Shown piece after piece: positions 32,521-43,630 of a stretch of DNA of 64,000 nt. The notes under the pieces are model-generated. The model had not been told where the DNA came from and did no database searches. It worked only from the letters and a program-made list of their open reading frames with translations. Location: assembly GCA_024180945.1 (NCBI GenBank), contig JAKSGN010000007.1, positions 4,154,001 to 4,218,000 of the forward strand. The letters are read 5' to 3'. A program made the translations under genes and the position numbers. Origin of the DNA: Macrophomina tecta. Its lineage: Eukaryota; Ascomycota; Dothideomycetes; Botryosphaeriales; Botryosphaeriaceae. Every line of letters begins with the position of its first letter. The stretch's first letter is position 1.

Positions 32521-33436
32521 TATGAGAGCAGCTCTTTTGTCTCTCGCTTTTGCTGCCACTTCAAATTCGAAGGCCCTCAGGGAAAGGCTTAGGCTCCTTC
32601 CATTATAATGACGCTTCTGAAAGGCTCATAAATGATCAAGGATTGGGCTGTGGCTGGACAGATCATGGCCAGACGTTCGAGTGCAGGAAGGATATCAAGA
32701 GTAAGCAACCAGTTCCACAAAACTTCAAAGTATCGAATTGACCGATATCAGTATCTTTTTCCTTCAGCGGGAAGCAAGACTGCTTTGCCTGCCTGGGCGG
32801 AACCAGCAGTGGCATGGACATTTGTCTGCACTCCAAAAGGATAAGAAATATCAGAAGATCCAAGGAATTTGGCGTCGATGTCAGAAACCCACTCCACCAC
32901 CATGCCACAAATGGTCCCCGCTGCCGCCGCCCCCCTGCGTCAAGTGCCGACCCTCTCCTCCACGACGATCACCAAAGAGGCCAATGCCTTGCTACAACTG
33001 CGGCCTGCCAGAGCCAGAGCCGAAACCGAAGCCATGTATAAATAAGCCGGAAAGGCCTTGCGCTGAGAAGCCCGAATCCCCAGCAAATGTGATTTTGGTC
33101 CTAACAGCGGCCATTTCGAATCTGACTTTCAGGCCCTTGGCCTGCCAAAGGAGTGATTGCTCTCCTATCATTGCGAATCCGACCGCCAGACTTTCGGCCA
33201 TCTTGCCTCTGAATTGTACAGGTGTAAGGTTATACCAGCTGCTGGCAGATTTACCCATAGACAAGAACTGGTGGCCTTGCTCTGCGAATAAGGCATTTTA
33301 CACCTGTGTGCCTACGGAAGAGCCGCAGGTACTCGGTGGTCAGGCCAAGCTTTTTGCAATTTTCAGTCCTCTATTCTTGAAAAGGTTAGAGCCTCCCTCG
33401 ATGGCATGCAAATGTTTGCCAGTGGTGGAGATTTGA
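32521..33436 (+). pseudogene. Relic of Cys/Pro-rich secreted protein gene(s)
   Basis: ATG 32521 opens a signal-peptide-like MRAALLSLAFAATSNS, but the frame soon stops. One frame over, KGLGSFHYNDASERLIND then GCGWTDHGQTFECRKDIK leads into a strong 5' splice site (GTAAGC at 32701) with a plausible acceptor at 32767. The cysteine-rich continuation (GKQDCFACLGGTSSGMDICL) lies in the frame not reached by that splice. Beyond it, to 33436, a Pro/Cys-rich frame contains CQKPTPPPCHKW, PPCVKC and PMPCYNCGLPEPEPKPKPC. This looks like a secreted, wall-associated or effector-like gene broken by indels. No family assigned; the boundary of one or two relics is unclear. Confidence 0.4.
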
Positions 33437-33686
33437 ACCTTATCCCTCCTTGAAAAGGGATTGGCGGAGATGGCTCTCGAAAATTACTGGTTAAGAAGTG
33501 GAGTCCCCTTCCTTTTGTATAATACAAACATTGAACAGTGCGGGCTCTGCACACGAGCTTGCACAGCCGGTGGTCGGCCATCCTGTGAAGCTGTGGATCC
33601 GCCATAGAACCTTGACCAAAGATGTTCCTTCATAAAAGATCTCATCACACGGCAAATGCCCCTCCTGTACTCTCCTCAGCGAGTTG

Positions 33687-34256
33687 TTACTTGCCCAAAG
33701 CTTCCTTGACAACCTTGGCCAGGTCGCCCTTCTCCACCATGCGTCCCTCTAGCGCACCGCCCGGTCCCGTGATCTTCTCCATGACCTTGCCCATTACAGG
33801 CTTTCCATCTTGCCAGCTCTCGATCGTCTCCTTAACGACGCGTTGCAACTCGTCGGCTGCCACTATGCCTCCCATTGTTTCCTCGATCTCGCCAACATAC
33901 GTCTTCAAGACCACTGCACTGCTGTCCTCCTTCTCGGCCAGATCCTCGCGCTTAGCGTCGCGGAACTGCTGAGCGGCATCCTTGGACTGGTTGATCTTCT
34001 TCAAGAGTAAGGCACGCAGCTGCACGTCGTCGGAGATGGGCTTCGCGGTCTTGGAGGCATTCGTGATGTCGTTCAAAATGCTGCGGACGACGGCAAGCCT
34101 GGCCGAATCCTTGGAGCGCATGGCGTTCTTCATGTCCTCGCGTAGGCGGGAGAGAATGGGGGACGGGGAGCTGGCGGTGGATGAGGGGCGGACAAACTCG
34201 CGCATGCAGCGCAGGCACAGGCGCGCGGGGCGCAGACGGTTGGACAGAAAGGACAT
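33687..34256 (-). CDS. AIM41: Mitochondrial YqeY/GatB-tail protein, Aim41 family
   Basis: Protein of 189 residues with a YqeY-like domain, the fold shared with the tail of GatB amidotransferase subunits. The yeast member Aim41 is mitochondrial. Residues 1-35 are basic and serine-rich (MSFLSNRLRPARLCLRCMRE), consistent with a presequence. The domain contains LREDMKNAMRSKDSARLAV, LRALLLKKINQSKDAAQQF, REDLAEKEDSSAVVLKTY and GPGGALEGRMVEKGDLAKVV, which are typical strings. Single exon. Start codons of this gene and of the nucleoporin gene are about 495 bp apart and face away from each other, so they share a divergent promoter region. Molecular activity on tRNA is not established. Confidence 0.9.
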   Translation of the reverse strand: MSFLSNRLRPARLCLRCMREFVRPSSTASSPSPILSRLREDMKNAMRSKDSARLAVVRSILNDITNASKTAKPISDDVQLRALLLKKINQSKDAAQQFRDAKREDLAEKEDSSAVVLKTYVGEIEETMGGIVAADELQRVVKETIESWQDGKPVMGKVMEKITGPGGALEGRMVEKGDLAKVVKEALGK

Positions 34257-34750
34257 GGTCGAGGGTGGACGTGTCGAAAGCAGCGACGAACGGTGTGCTC
34301 TCTGTCTGTTTGACGCGTCAATGAGTGTTAGCGGACCAATAATGGAGCCTCAGCGGGAGCCCGTACCTCGAAAGAGAAATAAACCAGCGTCGGCACCAAT
34401 TGGTGCTGCGTGAGTGCGCGCAAAGGTGAGGCAGAAAAGTATAGGTCGGTGACCTCGCGCCAAGACTTTTCGGACGTGGAGCTCTGTTCTGCTGCGCGGT
34501 CCTGCTCCTTCACCACCGCAAAACAGCCAGCGGCGCCAGCTACTGTCGCCGACGCCCCAACCTCCTCCGTCGCGTCGCGCACCGACCTTTTCCCTGCTTC
34601 TAATCGTTTCTCTCGCCGCTTCGTTTGTATGCGTGTCCTTGGAGCAACCATTGCATCGACCTCGACTGCTTCAGCTCCGCCGTTTGGCGACCTCTACATA
34701 ATCCAGACAACGACGCCTGCATCGCGCCCTCGACGCGCCCGCCCGCAAAT
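34257..34750. promoter_or_regulatory. Divergent promoter region AIM41/NUP170
   Basis: Non-coding DNA between two divergent housekeeping genes. CT-rich sequence precedes the nucleoporin start. No specific site is claimed. Confidence 0.5.
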
Positions 34751-37700
34751 ATGAATCCCGCGACCCCAGTGCGCCCACTTCCTGGCGCCTTCGCCTTCAC
34801 ACCTGCTGCAACACGCCCGGCTCAGCCTGTCTTCCGCGTCGGCACCGCGCCAGTAAATCCTCCACCGCAGCCTCAGCAGCCCGCCGTTTCCGCACCCGCA
34901 CCCGCGCCCCCAACAGCTGCGCCTGTGGCTCAGCAGCAGCCTGAAATAAAGCCAATTGAGCGCGCTGCAAGGACCATCAACGACACGCTGACCCAGGAAG
35001 CAAGATACCCGGATCTGGACAGCTACATCACGCGTGAGTCCACCTGCAGCTACGCGCTTTTTGGACCCAACACTGACGAAGGTGACAGAGGGAATATCCT
35101 CCGACTATGACATTCCTAGAACCAACGCGTTGGCTCCTTATCAACAGGTCAAGACGTACAATATCCCTGACCGGATCTTCGAGCAGTACAATGAGGCCCA
35201 AGTCTCGACAATGATGGGCCTTTTTGCCGAGCTCAGCCATGCTTGGGTCGTCATAGATAATGCTTTATACCTGTGGGACTATACACTCCCAACCCCGGAA
35301 TTGATCGGCTTCGAAGACCAGCCAAACATTATTACAGCCGTTAAATTGGTCAAGCCGCGCCCAAAGGTCTTCGTGGACGCCATCACCCATCTTCTGGTCG
35401 TTGCTACGACTACGGACATGATCCTTATTGGTGTTGCGCATAATAAGACTCCGGAGGGCATCAACGAGGTCGCGCTATACCAGACGAACATGCGGGCATC
35501 CATTCGGGGGCTGAGTGTCAGATGCATTGAGGGTTCTGCGAAAACGGGGAGAATCTTCTTTGGCGGCGAGGTGACAGATGACGTGTATGAACTCACGTAT
35601 CAGCAAGAGGAAAGGTGGTTCGGCAGCAAATGTGGCACCGTCAACCACGTCAATAAGTCTGTGGTCAACTACGTCAACAACACTTTGAAGCTGTCCTTTG
35701 GCTCTAGTGTGCTTACACCAGTCGTCAAACTTGTTAAAACGGCATCGAAGGAACATGTGGTTCAGATGGTTGTGGATGACAGCAGAAACCTTCTATACAC
35801 GCTCTCGAACCTATCCGCAATACGCGTTTTTCATATGAAAAACATGGCTTCTCTGGATTGCGTCATCACAAGAAGTTTTCAGAGCCTTCGGACCCAAATT
35901 GGCCACATGGTAGCGTCTTCAGATTTGATTACCTCTCAAACCGAACTGGCTTCTATTACACCCATCTCCGCTACCGAAGCCTCCAGATTGAATCTGATGG
36001 CCGTCACGAATTCTGGCTGTCGCATATTCCTCAGTGCTACCTCCGGTGGGTTCTACTCGACTGACATCACCAGTGCTCCCACGAGCATGCAAGTCCATCA
36101 TGTCAAGTTCCCCCCGGGCTCAACTGATCCCGCAAATAATCAGCCTGTTCAGCAAATTGGCGGCTATCAGGTGACTCCGATCGACACGAACTCTCGCAAC
36201 CTAACTCTGACGACAAAGGCATCGCGATTTGCGCCTGGCTATTTTCTTTGCTTTGTCCGTGATGAGGCTTCACAGGCTGAAAAACTCTTCCTTTCGTCTC
36301 CTGATTCTGGAAGGATTGCAAGACCTGCCGAACCTGCTCAAATTCCCCGTTTCTACGAGAAAGGCCAGTGGATCCCGCTAGGAAGCAACATGCAGGATGT
36401 CGGATTGGTGACTGCAGCCTTCGGCGCCACGGGCACGCCTCTTGGATTCGGAAACGAGCTCGCCGTCCAATTTGACCAGCCCACGAGCGAATTCGCTATT
36501 CTTACCAACACAGGCGTACACACGATTCGTCGTCGGAGGCTTGTGGATGTGTTTGCAGCAGCGATAAAGGCTGGCGGTGGTGAGGATGGCTTGGAAGCAG
36601 AGATGAAGAACTTTATGAGGATGTACGGTCGTAGTGAGACCTGCGCTACGGCACTCGCCGTTGCATGTCAACAGGCTTCAGATGTGACCCATGATTATCG
36701 TGTCACCAAGTTGACGGATCAGGACACCTTGGAAAATGCCCGCAAAGCCTTCATTGAGTACGGCGGAAAGCCTACGTACAATGAGAACCTGCAGCTGGAC
36801 AACAACGCGGACCGTCTCGATAATGTTCGCCCCTCCCCTCGCCATGACGGCGTCGCTCTCTACATCTCTCGTTTGCTCCGTTCGGTTTGGAAGGCTCCAA
36901 TCCTGAAAGAAGGTGTGTCCGCGGCTGGTGGATTTGAAGTCAGTCCTACAGTTGATCTCCCGAAGCTTCAGAGCATCCAAAGGGATCTCACGCACCTTCA
37001 AGAATTTCTCGGGAAAAACAAGAGCTTTATCGAGGGTCTGGCTGGTCCTGAAGCTCTCGGCCGTGTGGCTACGCCGCAGGAGGAGATTGCCTTGCGTGGT
37101 GAGCACCGGGCCATGGACTCGCTGGTAAAGCTACTCACAAGCGTCATCGAGGGAATTTCCTTCGTCCTCGTTCTATTTGACGAAAAGGTCGAGGAGATAG
37201 TCCTCACTCTGCCCGACAATGTCAGGGAACAGGTCCGTCAACTGACATTTGAGAGTCTATTTGCTGCAGCAACCGGCAGGGATCTAGCCAAAGAGCTGGT
37301 TAAGGCCATCGTCAATCGTAACATCGAGAAGGGTTCAAACGTCGACACTGTGGCTGAAGCGCTTCGGAGGAGATGCGGCAGTTTCTGCAGCGCAGATGAT
37401 GTTGTTATCTTCAAAGCACAAGAGAAGCTGAGAAAGGCTCAGGATGCTGGCGCCAATTCTGAGATTGGCCGCCAGCTGCTCAATGACAGCTTGAATCTGT
37501 TCCAAAGGGTTGCATCTAGTCTATCGATGGAGCACTTGCAGGCTGCTATCGAGCAATACGTTTCCATGTCTTTCTTTGCGGGTGAGTGGTAAAGTGCCCT
37601 CTTGGTTGAATTCATAAGCTGACGCAACTAGGTGCTATCCGTCTCAGCCTTCGGGTTGCTCAGCAACTGGACCGCGGCAACAAGGCGGTTGGCTTTGTTA

Positions 37701-39085
37701 GAGAAAACATGCCAGAAACGGTAGGGAACACCATAAATGGGCTTGGACGGGGACTAACTGATACTAGGATCCGAGGCGGAAGGAGTACGAGGCTCGTAGA
37801 TCTTGCTACGCTCTTGTACACAGGATCATCTTAGCGGTCGACGCAGCAGCGAAGAGCGAACCCGAGGTCATTGATGGACAACTGACTCCAACCGCGAAAA
37901 GAAAGATCGAAGCCTACGAAGAGATCAATAATTCTGAAGATGAAGTTTTTCAGACTAACCTCTACGACTGGTACCTGGAGCAGGGCTGGAGCGACCGCCT
38001 ATTGGAGATCAACTCTAACTACGTCATTGAATACTTGACTCGAAAGTCTGAAGAACAGGCGAAACATGCCGATCTTCTGTGGAGATACTATGCGCACCAT
38101 CATCGCTTCTTTGATGCCGCCAGTGTTCAGCTTCAGCTCGCCAAAAGTGGATTCGACTTGACGCTCGAACACCGGGTACGCTATCTGAGTCAAGCCAAGT
38201 CAAATGCATCGACACGTTTGACAGGACTCGGAGACGTGCCAATGTCTCGACAATCCCGTCAAGAGCTCCTCCGCGAGGCTTCAGATTTACTCGATCTCGC
38301 GAATATTCAGAGTGACATCCTGGATCGCATGAGGGGGGAGCGGCGCCTGGATGCTGAAAGGAAACCGCAGATCATCAAGACACTCAACGGCCAGATCCTA
38401 CCTCTGGACGATGTAAGTTGCATCCTTTTGCCTTTCGCTGCTCTTGGATACAACGACTGACATTATCAAATAGCTCTATGGCACTTACGCTGACCAGGCC
38501 GGCTACTACGATCTCTGCCTCCTCATCTACCAAGTCGCCGACCATCGCGACCTCGCAAACATCCGCGCCACATGGCAGAACCTCCTTGAGCAGACACACG
38601 AAGCCGCCGAACTCAACAACCAGCGCCCTTGGGAAGCCGTCGCGGAGACGGTCCGCGAGCTCGGTGCACGCCTCAACCTGTCGGACACGACGTTCAATGT
38701 GCCGACGGTGCTGCCGTTGCTTGAGACGTACGCCTTCACGCACCAACGCGGGGCGCGGGCGTCGCCTACGTGGGTCGTCGATGTCTTCCTCGACCTGGGC
38801 GTCGCGTACGACCAGCTCGTCTCGGTGCTCGAGAGCATCTTCTACAACAACGAGGCGCCCTTCGTCGGCCGCAGCCGCCGCACCATCGCCAACCATCTCG
38901 TGCATGTCGTCGAGGTCTGGTTCAATGAGAGCACACGCGGTGGAGGGTACGCGTTCGGTGGCGTTGAGAACGCGGCAATGGTGCAGGAGTTGTTGAGGGT
39001 TGTGGAGGAGAGTGGCGTCCTTGAGAGGGATTGGATGGGCGTGGCGGTGGACTTGAGGGCGAGGATTGCGATGGTATTAAGGTAG
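34751..39085 (+). CDS. NUP170: Nucleoporin Nup170/Nup155 family
   Basis: Inner-ring scaffold nucleoporin of the nuclear pore complex. Five exons (34751-35033, 35089-37581, 37632-37720, 37768-38412, 38474-39085) give 1373 residues, the usual length. The N-terminal 80 residues are Pro/Ala/Gln-rich. The beta-propeller follows, with QGISSDYDIPRTNALAPY, NAQVST-like EAQVSTMMGLFAELSHAW, LYLWDY and NNTLKLSFGSSVLTP. The C-terminal alpha-solenoid begins around residue 620 and includes FFAGAIRLSLRVAQQLDRG (over intron 2), LYDWYLEQGWSDRLLEI and YGTYADQAGYYDLCLLIY. All introns are 47-61 bp with good ends and the summed exon length is divisible by three. The symbol covers the fungal Nup157/Nup170 pair; filamentous fungi usually have one copy. 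Confidence 0.95.
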
Positions 39086-40556
39086 TGGGTGTATGCGGCT
39101 GAAGGCGTGGGAGAAAGCGAGTGATGGAACGCATTGTAAAGAAGAATAGGGCATGAAGGGGATTTAACGGTTGAATAGGGTGGCATGCAGGCGCGTCTGG
39201 CGTGGAAATGAGCTTCTTTCACTTTCACTTGTCTTGCTCTGATTTTGTCTTTTGGGTCATATGGACGGTGGCCAAGCAGAAAGATAAAAAAGTTGTCTCT
39301 TCATCTTCTCTTCTCCGTTGGAAATTTCTTCGATCATCTTTGATTTGGCTGGAAGAGCGCCGTTTTGAGTCGTTTTTACTCTTGTGGGGTCTTGTTGGTT
39401 TTCGTTGAATCTCTTAGATGGCCGCGGTCCTCTTTTGGCATGGTTGGCATGTATAGAGAGACTTTTTGTGGATTTCTTAGTCGATCCCCTGCTGTCTCTC
39501 TGCATAGATTTGAAGAGTATGGCTTATCGCTTGCGCAAATGAACGAAGCAAAAGCTTTGCGGGTAAGCAGACGGAAAATATAGAAACAGCAGGGATTGCT
39601 GTAGATATGGGACTGAGACTGCGGGATCAACTTGACAATCTGGAGCCTTTCGCGGCATGAGGGCCTTTCCGTTTGATTGAAGATATCCGTGCGCTGTTCC
39701 TCTTCCCTGTCCTCAGGCGTGAAGCATTCAAGTTGGCGGACTTGCAGCATTTCTGTATTATTTTCAGCATATGTAAGTAGAGACAGCGTCGGCAGAATCA
39801 GGATTGAAGAGCTATTTATATATGAAAATCCGAATTCGGTTCGTCAGGGCCTCCGACCTGTACTATCAAACTCTGCTTTTGAAACGAATAACACACTCAC
39901 TCTTCTTTCCCGGCCTCAGCATCCTCGAACCTCTGACCGTGATCTCTGTGCTGTCGTCATTCTATCACTATGCCAGATCTCTGTGGTCCGCCCACTGATT
40001 TGCTTGCTGTATTTGGTCCGGAGGTCGCCTGCAGATAGCAGTTTCCTCATTCGTAGGTCTTTCGCACAATTCGTAAGAGCCAGAACTGTGCCATTAGCGT
40101 TGACCATCGTGTAGGGCGCTTTCATAATCAGTTCATATCCATGTGAGAAATCAACTGAAATCATCCATATCCGGAAAGACGTCGTGGGTAGATGTGAAAT
40201 CGAAGGGACACGATCGGTGTGTACACGGAGCAAGCATTCTCACAAAAGCGATGATTCAATGGTCTTTAGAGCGCTACTCGCTTCATTTTACCTTACTGAG
40301 ACAGAGAGAAACCGAGATTGAGAGAATGTAGGGCATGAGAGGTCCCATGCAACATGATAAAAGAATGGCTTTGGCTGCCCTGATGTGCCCTCCGGCAGGA
40401 CATCTAAGGAGCCTCCGGCATCTTGCCTCATAGTACCGTCAACAAAACAAACCAAACAGGGGACAAGAGCGCGGGCCTGCCTCCGAAACGAGTCTCAAGC
40501 TTCTTACATCCCTGACCCTCGGAGTTAATACACCTATCCTTTAGGGCAATTGTATC
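39086..40556. other. Intergenic region without a supported gene
   Basis: About 1.5 kb between the nucleoporin 3' end and the secreted-protein gene. Several frames of 60-145 codons occur on both strands but lack conserved motifs, signal peptides or splice logic. Confidence 0.45.
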
Positions 40557-40903
40557 TCAAGATAACTCACAGATCACGTTCTTCGCCGCGGCAGGAAGCA
40601 GCGAATCGAAGGTCCTGCAACAGGTCCACCATTCCTGCTGATGTAAGCTATGACTGTTAGGGGCGTGAAGAGATATTGCCTTACTCTGAATAAAGTAGGG
40701 TCCTAATAAGGAGCTGTCAGCTAACACTTCGTCAACGTTCATATGAGTCGACTTACCCATTCAGTAGGGCATTGTGGCTTCTCAGCGAAACACACCCTCC
40801 AGCAAGCCTTCGGCTTGTCGTCGTCGTCGAACGGCATCTGACGGCGAGGAGAGCAAACGCCGATGGCGGCGAAGAGGGCAATGGCGATGGTAGCGTATTT
40901 CAT
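40557..40903 (-). CDS. Small secreted cysteine-rich protein, candidate effector
   Basis: Two exons (40903-40757 and 40634-40557) across a 122-bp intron give 74 residues. The start MKYATIAIALFAAIGVCS is a clear signal peptide. The mature part is acidic then cysteine-rich: PRRQMPFDDDDKPK, ACWRVCFAEKPQCPTEW, then after the intron EWWTCCRTFDSLLPAA and NVICELS. Six cysteines remain after cleavage, which would allow three disulfides. The acceptor is a tandem CAGCAG, so a form with one extra Gln is possible. The gene stands alone in a poorly coding region with about 1.5 kb of empty DNA on one side and 2.7 kb on the other, typical of effector-like genes. No named family is claimed; secretion is inferred, virulence function is not shown. 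Confidence 0.7.
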
Positions 40904-43630
40904 TGTGGTTGGAAGCTTGGGAATGGAGGGATTCTTGTTGACGAGTCTGGAGATATTCTCGATTGAATTGGGTATTGCGTGACATGGCGGCTTGAGACAG
41001 TTTTATATATTCACGCCCCTTTCACTGACAACTGCTCAAGTTCATGATAATCGGGGAGATCGACTATTAGCGCCACCAGTTTCCCTTGCATATGCGCCTA
41101 GATATCGTAGATTCTGCATGATGGTGAGATAATGTGCTCGACGTGAGACACGTACGCGTGAGGTTGGGAGCGAGTGCAAGTCCCTCGCCCGCCAGGATCG
41201 CGATTCAAGTACAGTGCCGATCCAACGCAGCTTTTGTGCGTGCGGATGTTTGCTCCACTTCTTCTTCCCGCCAACCGAAAAGGCGGTTGCGGGGATGACC
41301 TCAGACATGTGCACGGCGTTAGGAGATTGGCATTTACTTCAGCCGCCCGCGTGCATTGTATGCTTTGTCTAAATATACAGATATATGAGTTTCTAGTGAA
41401 AACGGAAATAGTACTAGACTTAGTAAGCATAGTGGGCAGCGGAGGCCAGCAAAGGATCATGGCGCGAGACTGAATGAAGGCACTGCACCACCAGGAGAAA
41501 AATTCCGGATATGGTCATTGATCAGTCGGCATCGTGCAACTCGAATGGTGGACAGCCGGGCAACTACCGTGGAAACTACTGTGTGGGCAACGAATCGGTC
41601 CAGATCAAGTGGCGAGAGGTGCTGTAGATTTATGCACTGCGGGCTGCAGTAGTTCTCGGGTGATGCCGCGCAGCGAGATTCCCGACGTGCATACCCGCCG
41701 CACCGATCTCTCCTAAGCCATTTGCAAATATCGGGCGCCACAATGGACTGCTCAGATACTCTGTTTGAGAGCGAGCTCATGACATGCTTTGATTCATAGG
41801 GTCAAGCAGTGGCAAGCTTTTCAACGCGGCATAGATATAGCGAAGCTATCCATCGCATCACTCGAGCCTTGATGCATGGCTGTCTAAAGCCGGACTAAAA
41901 AACTACGCTAAAGCGATATGGATGAAGAGATACGAGGTTAGGAGCGGAGTCATCGCACAATTGCGGTTCCCTGGTAATTCTAACGCCCCATTGTGTTCAC
42001 TCTATGCTTCCAATTCGTCCTCCTCTTCTGCCCGACAGACACAGCATGATGCATCCTACTTCTTACCAAATATGGGTGCTCTGAATTTGGTCTGGCCGCC
42101 AACACCTGCTACGTCGAGCCGCGTGCGGGGGAGGTTGCTCCCCAGAGGCGCTGTCGGCCAGAATGTGGAGAGCTATAGCTTCGATAAGCGCGCGAACGAG
42201 TCCGATTGGCCTGTTTAAAGAGACGTGGGTTTCCTGGCGCTCTCAATTGAGGATGGAGGCACAAATGCACTTGGTTTCCTGCTTGATTTACGCCACTGAA
42301 CAACTCCACCCCACCAAAACCAAGGCAACCCAAACTCCGCGAAGTCGGCCATGACTAAGCCAGTCACCGGCATAATCTATTCATAGGTGGGGTTTAAAAC
42401 GCTAGAAGGCACAGCAGAATGCGAGCGGCACAACGAACCCATTGGTAAGAGAAGCGAGGACGGTGGCGCAAGTGATATGGGCTATTTGGCCACGACTACC
42501 TTACAACATATGTGCAAGCAGCATTCAACCAATATGCATTGCAGTTTCGTGTGCACGTCTAATTAATTGACAACTGCTGCCGCAATCGACAGGCTGTCTC
42601 CCCACAGCTGTCCGCGGCAGTGCTTGCAGCGGTCGTCGTTACGCCCTTTCCTCCTACGTCATTGAGCATTCGCAGCCACCCGCTTCTGATGCGATACTCC
42701 ATTCACCTGCATGACCAGCTTCATACAATGCAATGCACAGCTGGTGCTGCTTGAAACTGACGCTTTGACTATTCCTTGGCCTTCTCCCTTGCGGAAATCC
42801 AGGCTGTTATTTTCCAGGCGTGAGCGAGGCAGGCGGAATGATGCAACACCCGATCAGCCTACCATTGAAACAGTACTACACCCGAGCATGTGGAGAAAGC
42901 GTCTTCATTGGTGCATTGTGCACGCAGTTTCACGAGAGAGTCTGAAAGTGACCACAAACATTCCCCCCTAAGTAATAGAGTTACGGCAGCCGGAACCCCG
43001 ACTCAGAGATTGGACTGCGGTTATTCGCATGCTACGATGCACTTCGCGATCAGTTTGTCGACAGTCGTGTAACCCAACTCGAAGAAGTGGGAGCAGGCAA
43101 AGCGGGAATGACACACATTCAATGCTACGCACCACGTCCGCGATATCCGACGCCCAGCCCCTGCAGCATGAATCCTCGCTGTATTGCACAAGACCTTCCT
43201 CGGTAGAAAACCGAACATGACAAGTTTGCTCTAAACTACATCGCAATTTGATACGAGGTTGCTAAAGGTTGATTGGACCAAGTGAGCTCTGGCCCAGCTA
43301 CTGTTGACCCACCCGACGACACCCACCCCTTTTTTCACCCACTCACTTCGAAGCGACCAAAGACCTCAAACCGCCCCTGAGCCATCACTCATAGACACAA
43401 AAAAACCAAAGCTGAAGAGGCAATGGGCCTTTTACTTTTCCCACATCGTCAAGACGCCATGACTATGTTTTCGAAGAAAAGAAGCAACTCACGAAAAGAC
43501 TACAACTACGAAGTTTAGAACACACACGCATACACGCAAAAGGAGAACCCGCTCAAGAAGCCCGCTCATCCCCGGCCAATGCCATCATTTACATAAATCC
43601 AAGCATATACTTCTGAACGCCCCTCCCCCC
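40904..43630. other. Intergenic region without a supported gene
   Basis: About 2.7 kb between the small secreted protein and BRO1. It includes moderately AT-rich parts and only short frames without recognisable features. The last 200 bp (about 43400-43600) before the BRO1 stop codon are A/C-rich and probably form its 3' flank. Confidence 0.5.
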
